Assembly (NCBI GenBank): GCA_034440575.1
Contig: JAOTOL010001388.1
Coordinates: 726,501-790,500 of the forward strand
Length of the DNA stretch: 64,000 nt
DNA from: Imbricaverruca yamaguchii
Taxonomy: Eukaryota; Arthropoda; Thecostraca; Neoverrucidae
Reading direction: 5' to 3'
Part shown: positions 21,584-35,675 of the stretch, in pieces
How the letters are laid out: each line of letters begins with the position of its first letter
How positions within the stretch are numbered: the stretch's first letter is position 1
Program-made: the position numbers and the translations under genes
The notes under the pieces: model-generated
What the model saw: only the letters and a program-made list of their open reading frames with translations
Database searches by the model: none
What the model was told of the DNA's origin: nothing

Positions 21584-24500
21584 TACGGCACAGCGCCGAC
21601 CCAAGAGTCCCATTCACCAGGATGACACCGGGCAAAAGATGTTTGCTTTGGGGACAGTGACCATACGAAGTTCTGGCGCACCAGAGTGGATGCGATCTGG
21701 CCTATTTACGCGGGTAATGAATGGCCATCTACTGATAATCGATGAACGTAAACAGAAAAGAAAACCTGCTCTATGATATGCTTCGAGGCTACCTTGTGTA
21801 TTGTGTAATGCATATACTATAATAACTATAATATTTCACCTAATAAGATAGCGTCTAAAGGTGGAAAGTCCAGGCCAATTAATAGCGGACGTGTCAATCA
21901 TTCTTACCCATTGTTGTACATTAGTGCGGTATAGTGTGGTTATTAAATTCAGCGCACTCTACATCAATGCTGTACCAGCACACGATGTTTAACTGCGTGT
22001 CAGTCAACATTGTCAACAGTGCAGATATAAACACGACAAACGATGCATCATCTACATTGACACCGCATGCAACACAACCGGCAGCGGCAGCGACAGCAAG
22101 CGCCACCAACGCGTTCGATTATGCCCTGGAAAAAAATAACACACAGCAGCAGGCTTGTACCACCGAGGACACGGTCAGGCACAGAGGTGCGGGCGAGGGG
22201 GGATGGGCGGCTCCCCATTAGCACCCAAACCACACATTACACCAGATGAAATAGTTTATTTTCGCATTTTCGCCACGCAAAACCCTTTCTTTGGCGCTTC
22301 TCGTAACGGAGTGTTTATCTGCCGCATTACATTTTTTCCGTCGCCCCTCAAGAAAATCCTAGCTGTGCCACCGGTCAGGCATCAAGTATGTGTATCACGG
22401 GTAGTTAATTCCATCAATTACTTGAACGCACCACCGAGGATACCAGGATGGATTTGTATTGGCTTGTGTTGCATTCGTAGTTGCTGTATGGATATTTGTT
22501 GTATTTGCTGACATGAATGAAGTTCGATTGCCTTGAAGCCTTCGAGAATGTCTAAAATGTGGGGTATCTATTTGCTTTCAATGACAATTATGGACGATCG
22601 AAGCGAGTTAGATAGCACGTGCCCTTGCCTGATTGCACCTTTGACTTACAAGGTTATCAAACATGATGCATTCGAAGGCCCTCGCACGATGGTGATCCAA
22701 TAACGTCAGCAGTATTCGGATGAATCTTCATCTAAACAATTTCATCCAGGGGAGCAGCAAAGATAGTGTTACGGGGTGGGCCAAGACGTTGCAAGAGACC
22801 ACAGTTTACACACAATATGAATGGTAGTCCACAAATAACCCCCGGGTTTCGACTGTTATTCTTCGTGATCCCCATTTAAAGTTTATTTTGTGTGCAAAAA
22901 ATATAATGTCGTCAACCAAGAGTTTTGTCGTGGGTCCGCTTGTGGTATAGTTACGAAACAACCATTTTCGCACAAAGTAGGAAAACTAGAGTTAGAAAAA
23001 GCCACCGAGTTTCGCTCCCTTATCACAAAGGGTGGAAAAACAGCAGGCGAACAACTACAGGAGAGGGAGTATTAGCCCTTACCTTAATTGGGTTGACGTG
23101 CGCAGTAGAAAGAGAGGACAAAATTAGCACTCATCCTCCCACCACTTTTCAGCAGTAGCGCCAAAACACTTAGCAAATGTTCATTTATCTAGACAAATGT
23201 GCATTACTTCCATGTACTTCGCTGGCGCAAGACTAATCGATGCTAGCCAGTAGTTACTGATTTGTGGCAAGTCATTATTCAGCATAAAACACTTTTCAAA
23301 GTAATTGTTGCTGCCGTGGCTGTGGCAATAGCAACACCACACCCACAATGAATCATGTCTATTATGCAATGCACTGTATATAATTATTCATATTAGCCTT
23401 AGCAGCCCCACGTGAAGTCGAAGCGAATGTGCTAAAATGACAGATCTTCGCATAATGACACGGATTGTCGTAAGTTTGGTTTCACAAATGAACTAGAGAC
23501 CCTGTGTTGCGACTTTCCCGGCCGGCGACTCTCCGCCTTATGGGGAGCTTCACACTCAGCGAGTATAGCTCTCCGAGATGCCGAGATGGGGTCGGGAGGG
23601 ATCCCCTCACCGCACGCCATGCATATGGATATACATCTACTGCGCACCTCTTTTGGATGCAGGTTTGCACTTACTTATCTGTGCTTGAGTAGATGATTTA
23701 GATATAGAATACAAAAGACCTTCAAGTAAGAACTAACACAACGCAGCCTGGCAGCCTATAGGAACGCAGTGAAGTTTGTGCGTACGTGGCGCGTTAGAAG
23801 GGGAGAAGGCTGGAATGGCACAAGTCACACTTGCATCAAGTCTGATATGTCTATGCCCCTGATTACAATATTTAAATTCAATTTGTGTTAGTTCGAATCC
23901 ACAGAAAGCATCACCATTATCGTAAGGTTCGAGAGCATACACCTTAAAGTACAATAGGATGACACATGTCCCTGTCGAAATGATTTCGTGAACTTCGCAG
24001 CCGCCGGCACCGAGCGGGGCATTTAGGTAATTGCCAGCCAACAGCATACCATCCGCAGGAGCGATAACGTCCGGAGGGAAAGCTAGAACACGTGACACGT
24101 GGCACGTGGATGCAACCTGACGCAATCTGAGTGAGATGGGATGGGACGCAGGACATCCTCCTTTACGTAGCCCAGCATCAAGCCGACAATTCGGACTGAG
24201 TCAAACGCCTGTCGATGGACCATTTAGTCGCAAACCTCTCGGTGTTCTTCTTGGTCTTGCGGGTACCATCTCGGTAGCATATATTGGTCTTGCGGATTCC
24301 ATTGGTATTTCTTCGTATTGCGTGTTTGACCTCGGTGGTGCGTACATCGCTTGGCTTTACTGGTCTCACCTCGTTGGTGTCTCTCGACCTTGCCGGTCTG
24401 ATTTAGGTGTTTTACTGGTCGGATCTGGGTGTTATCTCTTGATCTTGCGGATGTGATATTGGTTGTACATGTCCATCACTCTTGTGGTTCTGGTGGTGAT

Positions 24501-25190
24501 GCAAATTCGGCTTTCTCTGCCCATGGATGTCGTCGCAGGCCAGATCAAATGAGAAGGTTTAGAAGTGTCGCAAAAAAATCGCAACTGTTTCCAACTTGAT
24601 TCACGTCACTTGCTATACTTCATTTAATCTCAGCGAGTATGGTCAGTACAGGGAATAGTAAATTAGATTATATTTTAAATGACAACTGCAATGCAGGCAT
24701 GCCAAGATTGTGAAGAGTTTCAGCGAAGAAAGTGACACGCCTCGCTTTCGTCCGATAGAAGTTCCCACTCTGGCAGTCGACATAGAGCAATGGCCATTAT
24801 TGTTATGGCTTGAGTAGCATGCTATTGACCGGAGTAGCGGTCAAATAAAGCTTAGGGTTCAGCTCACGGAGTCGATTCCCGCAACGTGACATCTTCCCAT
24901 CAGTCAGTTTGACAAAACGAAGTGTCAGACACGACACGGCTCGACGACCAGAGCGTTCTATCAGTTTTCTGGAATCTTCTGATGTTCATTTCTGTGCACT
25001 TTATCAAACATCAATATCCGACTTCCGGTAGGGAAAATTTTCAGGTACACAATGGATTGGTTATCGATGGATACATATGTGTCATCCTCGCTCGTTCTGC
25101 GACATGTAACACTTCAATATAGTTGGTATTGGCACTTCGAGCATTGGCAGTATAACAGCCCAGTGAAAGTAATCGTTCCAGCGTTGCAGT
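21584..25190. other. No gene recognised
   Basis: About 3.6 kb without a recognisable gene. Bases 24215-24480 look like a degenerate tandem repeat of about 30 bases built on TTGGTCTTGCGG. Bases 23500-23600 are locally GC-rich. Nothing matches other repeats in the window. Confidence 0.4.
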
Positions 25191-25420
25191 TGTTGGTGAT
25201 GAATTTGTCCAGCCTGCCACCAGTGTGGTGATGTCGGCTGTCTCGTGCTCGTGGTGTGTGTTCTGTGTTGGTGGTTGTGCGTGCCATGTTGTGTATCTGT
25301 ATGCAGTTGTGACGAATTGATGGCGGGAGCGATGATGAGAGCTGACTCAAAGAGAGAGGTGGAGGGCAGGCAAAAAGAGAGTTTGTGCGCGCACTCGAAT
25401 AGAGCAGATATGAGCAATGA
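25191..25420 (-). mobile_element. 3'-end fragment of the RNase H-bearing non-LTR retrotransposon
   Basis: The minus strand carries GCCGACATCACCACACTGG then TGGCAGGCTGG at 25203-25240, the same terminal block as at 1541-1580 and 62111-62143. It is preceded, in element orientation, by a C/T-rich stretch like the other copies' 3' UTR. The element is heavily 5'-truncated. Confidence 0.6.
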
Positions 25421-27055
<1,635 letters not shown>

Positions 27056-27144
27056 TTTGGTGGGCAACTGGTTGAGTGTACAGAGTGCAACCAAGAAGGG
27101 CCCTTGTGGCTCATAGATGCGCAAACCTTTAAAGTCTTTATATC

Positions 27145-27254
27145 AATAACTTATGTCTGAGCAGTGGGATCTTCCCCAAGCCATTCAAAATTTCTGTTGT
27201 AAAGCCCATCTACAAAAAAGGTGACCCATCAACATTTATTAACTACAGACGTAG
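27145..27254 (+). pseudogene. Reverse-transcriptase motif-1 fragment of a LINE
   Basis: The frame reads LSSGIFPKPFKISVVKPIYK then KGDPSTFINYR, the start of the RT domain in jockey/CR1-type LINEs. It lies 3' of the C-terminal fragment above, so it is a separate insertion. TGTCTTTA is repeated just after, at about 27270-27294, possibly a LINE tail. Confidence 0.7.
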
Positions 27255-27299
27255 TTGAGCTAATCTTTTGTCTTTATGTCTTTATGTCTTTAAGTTGTA

Positions 27300-28900
27300 A
27301 AAATGAAGAACCAAGGCAAAACGTGACGTCCTGGGCAAGGTGTGCAACAAGACTTTTCAAAGTTCTTAATACCTTCCCTCAAATCCTCCGGTGACTCAAT
27401 TTATACACTTGCATGCGAAGTGTGGAAAGCCTACCTCTCCACTTTCAATCTTACCAAGGACCGCCCTTGAGGGATAATTAATTTCCGATAAGTAATAATC
27501 ATATTCGCTATATAACAATTTTGTCCACTTGACTGGTAAGAGCTCGTGAAGCATACTTTCTTGGAAACATGCCTTTCGCTGCCTCTGACGTAAATATAAT
27601 TTATAAACTTCCAGAACGTTTATTGAACATTGTCATTATGTTGATGTAAGAATGAAGAACATCAATGCAATGACTACATGCATCTGCAAAATAGGACCCA
27701 TGACCCCATCTCACTCACCCTGCATCCTACTCTGGCATGGAAGTAAGTTTTAAGCTTTAAACGTCTGCATAATAGCTGTATAATCGGTCCTAAAATATCG
27801 TGGTCATGTCTAAAGACAACTGAAGGAGTTAGAAGGAAGGCAAATGTGTGCCACCGTACCTCTCACCCAAAACAAAAATCGCATGTCGTCGTTATCCACC
27901 AAAACCTACCTTCGAACTGGTTTTAGGTGCTCTTGAGTCTTCAAAAATCGTGCATATATCTCTATTATTCCTCAGTATTACACATAGCATGAATTTCGGC
28001 AGTAGGCCTTTATGCCATTTCTTACCTGCTTTGGACACACCTCTGGTTAGGTTAGGTTAGGTTAGGCTAGACATCAGCACTTCAATTTTCAAGTCATCTA
28101 GCCAATGATCTTTAAGCACTCGTTGCTAAGTTTATTTAGGAAAGGTAAATATTTCTGAAGTTATAGACCATATACTCCATGCATATTACGGAATGACAAG
28201 AACAAAGCGATAAAATATGCAATGTAAAGCCTATGGGCTCTTGATGATAGGTGTGTCCTTGCAATGTCCTTGCAATTTGCTATCGATTTATATGAGATAG
28301 ATTCAAATTGGCCGGAGATGTTGCAGCTTTTGCGATGCGAACGTGTGAAAATCACTTGCGTGCGGTTTTCAGCGGACCAAGAAATTGTTCATGGTGAAAG
28401 TGTCATGTATCGGAAGCATGATCATTTCTACGTTCGATGGGAGCAATAGCTGAGCCATGGATGTAGTTTGTAAAGAGTTAAAGAGTTAAATGAAGTCACC
28501 TCAAACAACGTTCAACCAGTCGTCATGCTTTAAATCCTAATCATATTTGAATGGAGCTTTCTTCGTATACTTATCATTAGGGATGAAACATATTCTTTCT
28601 TATACAATTTTGTTTACGTTTTTCATGACTTTGATACTTTGATTCGTTAAAAAAACATTTAGTTACTTTTGATAAGTTGCCTTTCATAAGTTTACTTATA
28701 ACGCTTCTTGGTGCGCTCTACCCATAATAAAAATGTAAATAAAAATAATTGAAAATTGGGTGGACAAGCAATTCGGACCATTCTTTTCGCATTCGCGTTC
28801 TTTTTCGGATTAAACAAAATGTTTTCATTCTTAAATTATTCCCCAAAATGCATTCCCCATAGCCAGAAGCATGACGTCGGTCTCAACATCACATAACCCC
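27300..28900. other. No gene recognised
   Basis: AT-rich sequence without a recognisable gene. It contains the short TTAGG run listed separately. Confidence 0.4.
28043..28068. repeat. Short interstitial (TTAGG)n-like run
   Basis: GGTTAGGTTAGGTTAGGTTAGG, four to five units of the pentamer that forms telomeres in many arthropods. It is too short to mean a telomere and is only a weak hint of lineage. Confidence 0.5.
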
Positions 28901-31107
28901 TTAACCCGCGTCGTACCGGGGAGGGGTCGTTGACGATCCCTTAAGGTTTTTTTTTTCTTCTCGCGGACTGCGAAAGAACGACGCGCGACAGCGCACAGAA
29001 ATTTGGCATACCTTTTTCCACATGAATTTGTCATGTTGTGTCAAAATTTTGAAATCAGGTCTTTTAGGATTAACACGCGCCCTGGAGGGCCTCTGAAAAT
29101 AACGTGCACTGGAGGGGGGGGGGGGTGGATTCCGCCCCCCTAAAATCTCAGCTCCTATGAAGGCTAGAGCAACGAAATTCATAGGGTGGATGGGCACGAT
29201 AGTGAAGTCTGTTGTGTGCAAAGTTCATGACCTTAGGCCAATATCTTCAAGGTCAAATGAGGTCAAAATAGCAAAGCTTTCTGGTTTTCCGTGGCTTGGC
29301 TTTTCATTGTTGTGTATTACTGTGGTTTTGTTTAAATGCTCCAAAATTGGCATTAATGAAGTTTTGTACATTACTAATGATGCAATACAGATGTCAGAGC
29401 CCCATTTGACCTCAGGTCACCTATATAGGAGCACTTCATTAGGTAATTACCTGCTCCAGTTACCGGAACCGGGCTCCCATCCCGACTGCTCCGTTGGGCG
29501 GCTCGGCACAATCGGCTTCGCAAAGAAAGGAGTGAAATACATGAATAAAGTATGGAAACGCTTAGGCACACAATGACAAACAGTAGACTTCGGGATGTAT
29601 AGGGAGTAACATGTAAAGTGACATCAATCGCATGACAGTCATTTGCATTTATGACACATTCCAGTTGACCAAGTTTGGTTCCATTAGCCTATCATGAACT
29701 TGACCTGACTTGACCTGGGCGACCTAACATGACTTTTAAATTATATAGCATAACAATATGCATCAAATAAGTCGCTAGTGTTGTCAAGAACACTTCCCTG
29801 TTGCCAATATACGGGAAGCGCATCAGCGCCGATTTGTGTGGTCTGGCGCTGCGAATTGTTTATGCTTTAACGGCCCCTAACTTGAAAACTTCTCGGCCGA
29901 TTTTCATTATACTTATTTTAAACAATGCGCCGGTGATTTCTAAGCAGGTACGCGAAACAGTTGGTGTATATCGGCCGGTACAATATGGAGTTATGTACGA
30001 AGAATCGGAAGTATTGGCGGATTTCGCCATACCCCCTCTAGGGCGTGTGTTAACCTGTTATGAACTTGACCTGATTTGACCTCGGTGACTTGACATGACA
30101 CTGGAACAATGTAGCATGACAATGTACATCAAACAAGTCGCTAGTTTTGCCAAGAACACTTCCTTTTTGCTAATATACGGGAAGCGCATCAGCGCCGATA
30201 TTTGTGATCTGGCGCTGATACATTTTTTTTTTACTTTAGCGACCCCTAACTCGAAAAATTTCAGCCGATTTTCATTTTTCGTATTTCAAACAACGTGCCG
30301 GTCATTTATTGGCAGGTACACAAACAATGGCGTATATCGGCCGGTAAAATACGGAGTTATCTACGAAAAACCGGAGGGGTGGGCGGATTTCGCCCACCCC
30401 TCCAGTGCGCGTGTTAACGAGCTAGTCATGGCCAAAAGATCACCTCCAAAAAAAGGTTGAACCAGTCGTCACGCTTTAACGGATAAAGATATTTGAATGA
30501 CACCTTGAGTGTTTGCTTATCTTTAGAGATGCAACAAAGTGCACCAGAGGAATTTTAATTTTTTTATCTCCATTTTTGATTACTTATTAGTTTCGTATAT
30601 ATGCCCTTTAGAGTTAAATCGAAGATTCTGGCTAAAGTAAGCATTTTTTTTTTATCGGAGCAAGTTGACTTCGAACAACATTTTTCGGTCCGCTCTGCCC
30701 ATTAAAAATGGGAAATTAAAGAAAACTTCAAAACTACAAATTTTGAAGCTTCATAAGACTAAAATTTGTATTTTTGGGTGGCCAAAATTGTATGGTTCTG
30801 GTCGATTTCGCATTCCTTTCCTGATTCCAAATAATTTTCCTTCAAATCTCCCTCAAAATGACCCCCCCCCCCACAGAGCCACAAAAAGGATTAAAGTCGT
30901 AAAACACCTGGGCCTCTAGTGACGTCACTTTATGGGAGGAATTTTTTTGAGTGATGTATGGCCCTACTCGTCGAGCGCTTTCCAATGACACCTATTTCGT
31001 GTTCGTGCGAGGCTTAGTTTTGAGATTAGAGGGAGGTATCTATCTATCCCTCCCCCCCCCCGGAACGGCGTGTGAGGATCTGACGGAAGATACGTCTGAC
31101 GGGTTAA
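28901..31107. mobile_element. Family C element, copy 4, split by a nested family B element
   Basis: The left end is TTAACCCGCGTCGTACCGGG at 28901 with the hairpin and TTTGGCATACC block. The right end, read inward, is TTAACCCGTCAGACGTATC with TTAA at 31104-31107. At 29070-30417 it is interrupted by a complete family B element. Sequence on either side of the insert (CTTTTAGGA and CGAGCTAGTCAT) joins into the continuous family C sequence seen at about 8870-8900. Without the insert it is about 860 bp, like copy 1. Confidence 0.8.
29070..30417. mobile_element. TTAA-bounded family B element, copy 1 (nested)
   Basis: It starts TTAACACGCGCCCTGGAGG and ends CCTCCAGTGCGCGTGTTAA. The left subterminal hairpin has a GGATTCC core between G and C runs; the right one is GGGTGGGCGGATTTCGCCC. 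Internally the last part is doubled: 29690-30053 and 30054-30417 are diverged tandem copies (about 75% alike by eye), each ending in a terminus plus TTAA. Its left half holds an open 139-codon frame (29157-29573). TTAA on both sides is the target. Confidence 0.85.
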
Positions 31108-31310
31108 TGACGTCACTTCTTGAAGGGATGAATCGTTTTCGGTGGTTTATGGGTTCAGTAGTTTAATGTGTTCGGTGGTCTTCCTTGTCGACCACTTTCC
31201 GATGGCGCCTCTTTGTTTTCGTGGGATACTTAGTTTAGAGATTATAGAGCCTATATATTCTGACACCCCCCCCCCCGCGACGGTGTGTGAGGATATGACC
31301 TGAAAGGCAT
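31108..31310. mobile_element. Family C end fragment
   Basis: 31190-31301 resembles the copy 4 right end (TCTTTGTTTTCGTGGGATAC, then a C-run, then GTGTGAGGATATGACC), so it is a second, diverged C terminus placed next to the first. Confidence 0.55.
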
Positions 31311-33337
31311 GCACAATATAATGAGCATTTTCCGAAGGAAAACATAACTGAGGAAAATGATCCGGAGATAACTTAGAGGAAACACTTGTCTGTAAGTTAA
31401 ATAATTGTATGGAAACTTCGCAGTAGGCGAAATGATCACTTACCATGGTAATGTTTTGTGCCCGAATTGATCTCTTACCATGAGAGTGCTTTAATATTTC
31501 AACATCAATGACAATTTTTAAACAGGAATGCGTTTCAATAACCATAGCATATTCATATCATATTATGTTTCGTCCAAGATGTCGTCGGATTGAATCATGT
31601 TTAATGTAGTAGCCAAAGATATTCAAGCATATTTTGGAAATATGACATGAAATATCATGGAAATATGACTTCCAAGCTGGTTGCCCGTTTGTGCATGTCC
31701 ATGTATGTCTGGCTGTCTTTAAAATGAATTGTTCAACTTGGAATTCGTGGCGAAGTTCAGGCTGGCGGCGGGGTTTGCTAAAACTTCGCTCCTCCATTAT
31801 AAGTTGCCTGCGTACCACAGTCTCCACACACAGTACACTTTTCACAAAGAAGAAAAACAAGATTCTTGTGTATGACAGCGACCGTATGAAAAAACTTTTG
31901 ATTAATTTTCCATTCCACGCAGAGGACTACTCTTCTCAGACTCATATTGTTTCAACACCGAGAGAATACCACGATGAAGTGCACACTTCATTTATCTTTT
32001 TTATACCGCTCGAATATATGTGTTTTAGCTGTTATTTTGCATGCGTGTCATTATGATCCCAATGCTTCCAGCGAATACCTCAATGACGATGATAACTTCT
32101 GATTCATGTCCAAATATCCACGGAATAGTGAAATCCTGAATACTGAATTCAATACAATTAAGTCAGCAATTCACAGTTTGAACAAGAAAAAGGTGCAATT
32201 ACCACATGGTCTACATGGATTGATCAAAACCACATTGACTGCTTATTGGGTGCAACATTATGCATAAATTGCGTTGAGAACATTTTATTTCGGCTGTCTA
32301 TGAACCAGCACAGCTCGAATGCATGCCAATATTCAACTTTTTCCTTGTAGCCTAGGCGCTACACACATGCGTATACAATTGCGTCATTGACAGCGACCCG
32401 ACGTAAAGATTGCACATTAGCCACCACCGTCGCCTCCGTAGAAGCCAGCATCCCGGGCGCCCAGTGAATTGCGCGCACACATTTCGCGGGTCTGTCCGAT
32501 TTCGGACCGCCTTGGAGCAGGAGGGTGCCCGTATGTGCCGCTGGTAGATGACTTCACTGCTGGCTGTTACGCAAACCCTCGCAGGCGGCGACTCGGGTCA
32601 GACCGCCGCTGGCGACTCGGGTCGACCAGGTCGGCCACTCGGTCACACTCCGACGCACATGTCAGCGGAAGTCGACACAGCGGCGATCGCGTCTGTGATC
32701 CGCCAAGCGGGAGCGTGCGCGTTATTTGTCAGAGGAGCCGTGTGCTGTCCATTGGCTCGCACTATCACCGCTGAGATATCGACGGAAATGAAGGCAGACC
32801 ACCGCCGTTAAGATCTGCCATGGTAGAGATTGCCAGACTCGGACGTCGAGTTATATTTGGACAGAGGTCACTGGTCGGCTGACGATGGCTTTGATCCGCG
32901 TATGACATGCACGCGCACGTGCACGCCCTGTGCCGCTTCGGTGCAGAGCCGGACTGGCTTGAGTCGGTAATGGTAGTGCCTATAATTACTTACTGTATTT
33001 ATCTTACCTTTGCTTGCTGTATGTTGATTGCCATTTTTAACACTAAGCTCAACCTACGAAACAGCTGACACTATTCATAATTGACGCACTAAACCTTCTG
33101 GCTTTCTACGAGAACGCTAATTTCAGTGTCCTCGTCGTCTCGAGTTCCATCGTGGCAAGTACAATTTTCGTCGTCTTCAATGCGTCTCATTTACGTCATA
33201 ATACATTATGCAGCGTTTACATGCCAGTCCACTCGAACAACCGCTATGTTGTTGGTCAGACAGACCGATTTTATTCGGTTTTCGGGCCAAAATCATTTCA
33301 TACGCGAGCATACAATGAACGTGTCCCTCTACTGCAG
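31311..33337. other. No gene recognised; GC-rich segment at 32440-32960
   Basis: Bases 32440-32960 are clearly richer in GC and CpG than both flanks and include a short GGCGACTCGGGTC direct repeat (about 32585 and 32609). An 87-codon frame at 32548-32811 runs through it, unrecognised. It could be a promoter or CpG-rich exon, or the remains of a GC-rich element. Confidence 0.3.
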
Positions 33338-33866
33338 GAACCAGTCCAGCCGCCGCCGTTACACCCAGGCAGACTGGAACCAGTCCAGCCGCCGCCGTTA
33401 CACCCAGGCAGACAGGAACCAGGCCAGCCGCCGCCGTTACACCCAGGCAGACAGGAACCAGTCCAGCCGCCGCCGTTACACCCAGGCAGACAGGAACCAG
33501 TCCACCGCCGCCGTTACACCCAGGCAGACAGGAACCAGTCCAGCTGCTGCCGTTACACCCAGGCAGACAGGAACCAGTCCAGCCGCCGCCGTTACACCCA
33601 GGCAGACAGGAACCAGTCCAGCCGCCGCCGTTACACCCAGGCAGACAGGAACCAGTCCAGCCGCCGCCGTTACACCCAGGCAGACAGGAACCAGGCCAGC
33701 CGCCGCCGTTACACCCAGGCAGACAGGAACCAGTCCAGCCGCCGCCGTTACACCCAGGCAGACAGGAACCAGTCCAGCCGCCGCCGTTACACCCAGGCAG
33801 ACAGGAACCAGTCCAGCCGCCGCCGTTACACCCAGGCAGACAGGAACCAGTCCAGCCGCTGCTATA
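33338..33866. repeat. 39-bp minisatellite
   Basis: About 13.5 units of a 39-bp sequence beginning GAACCAGTCCAGCCGCCGCC and ending CAGGCAGACAG. One unit near 33495 is one base short, which moves the apparent reading frame. Long Gln/Arg/Pro-rich frames are artefacts. Confidence 0.95.
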
Positions 33867-34344
33867 AGTATATTAACTTAGGATGACGTTGAAAGAATGC
33901 AAGCGGTATCCAGAATGATTGCGAAAAGCAAAATCATATTGTTATCTGACTTAGCTCAAAATGGCTATCAATTCCAAGGCAGCAAGTGGTCCTTTCGTGA
34001 AGAAGGCTACTGGACCACATTTCAGGTGGTATATCTGTGACCTGATCTGATAATTACCTAAAACATGACTCACCTGTATAACATTTATTTCTCAAGCTCA
34101 TATGTTCTGGTATTTGAGTTGTCACCTTAGGCTGAACATTCTGAATATGGAAGCAAGTTAGTATTTGATATCTAGCCTTACCTCACGATCTGATCTGATA
34201 ATATTTATAATATTTTTGCGTTTTTTTTCCCGCATCATACCTACACATCGACATATCAGCTTACAGATATAATTTAAACCTAAGTATTACCACCGTTATA
34301 AAATGTATATGACTAACAACACTTGTTGAAACCGGCGATGTGAC
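33867..34344. other. No gene recognised
   Basis: AT-rich sequence without recognisable content. Confidence 0.4.
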
Positions 34345-35675
34345 TTAACACGCGCCCTGGAGGGCCTCTGAAAATTACGCGCACTGGAGGGGGGGCTGAT
34401 TCAGCCCCCCTAAGATCTCGGCTCCCATTAAGGCTAGAGCAACGAAATTCCTCGGGTTGATGGGCACGATAGTTAACTCTATTGTGTGCAAATTTTGCGA
34501 CCTTAGGCCAATATCTTCCAGGTCAAATGAGGTCAAAATAGCCAAATGTTCTGGTTTGGCGTGGCTTGTCTCGTCATCGATATGGATCGCTGTGATTGTG
34601 TTTAAATCCTCCAAAATTGGCATTAATGATGTTATAGACATTACTGATGATGTAATACATATTCCAGATTCGCCATTTGACCTCAGGTCACCTATATTGG
34701 GGCATTTTATCAGGTCATTACCTCACAAGCTACCGGAACCGGGCTGCCCACCTGACTGCTCCGTTGGGCGGTCGGCACAGTCGGCTTCGCACAGAAAGGA
34801 GTGAAATACATGAAGAAAGTACAGAAAAGCTTAGGCACACAATGACAAACTGTGGATTTCCGGATGTGCAGGGAGTAACATGCAAAGTGACATCAATCGC
34901 ATGACAGTCATTTCCATTTATGACAACATTCCAGCTGACCAAGTTCGGTTCCATTAGCCTGTCATGGTGACCTCGGCGACCTAACATGACTTTTAAATTA
35001 TATACCATAACAATATGCATCAAACAAGTCACAAGTAGTTGTCAAAAACACTTCCCTTTTGCCAATATACGGGAAGCGCATCAGCGCCGGTTTCTGTGGT
35101 CAGACGCCGCGATTTTTTTAAAGCTTCGACGGCCCATGGCTTAAAAAATGTTCAGCCGATTTCCATTTTACTTGCTTTAAACAATGCGCCGGGAATTTCT
35201 AAGCAAGTACGGAAAACATGGCGTATATCGGCCGGTACAATATAGAGTTGTGTACGAGAAATCGGAGGGGTGGGCGGATTTTGCATTCCACTCCTCGACG
35301 GCTTGTGTTAACCTGTCGTGAATTTGACCTGGCTTGACCTCGGTGACCTGACATGACTTTGAAACAATGTAGGATATCAATATACATTAAACAAATAGCT
35401 AGTATTGCCAAGAACACTTCCTTTTTGACAATATATGGGAAGCGCATCAGCGCCGATATTTATGGTCTGGCGCTGATGAATTTTTTAAATTTACCGACCC
35501 CTAACTCGAAACATTTTCGGTCGACTTTCGTTTTTCTTACTTTAAGCAACATGCCGTTCATATCTAAAGCAAGTATACAAACAATGACGCATATCGGCCG
35601 GTAAAATCGTGAGTTACCTACGAAAAACCGGAGGGGTGGGCGGACTTCGCCCCCCCCTTCCAGGGCGCGTGTTAA
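34345..35675. mobile_element. TTAA-bounded family B element, copy 2
   Basis: TTAA at 34345-34348 and 35672-35675. The left hairpin is GGGGGGGCTGATTCAGCCCCCC, here with a compensating change on both sides of the stem compared with the GGATTCC version in other copies. The internal TTAA lies at 35308-35311, between the doubled right-end units. The long frame seen in copy 1 is broken here. Confidence 0.85.

Noticed and set aside
20753..21776. 290- and 307-codon overlapping frames and 90-160-codon frames opposite
   Set aside because: They come from the 24-bp satellite; the protein is an 8-residue repeat in each frame.
24850..24885. tRNA-like GGTTCAGCTCACGGAGTCGA
   Set aside because: It recalls a B box only by a few bases, has no matching A box or cloverleaf, and has no tail.
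28043..28068. Telomere or telomeric fusion
   Set aside because: Only four to five TTAGG units with ordinary sequence on both sides.
33126..33886. Two overlapping frames of about 250 codons
   Set aside because: Both read the 39-bp minisatellite, and a one-base-short unit changes the repeat peptide partway, unlike a selected protein.
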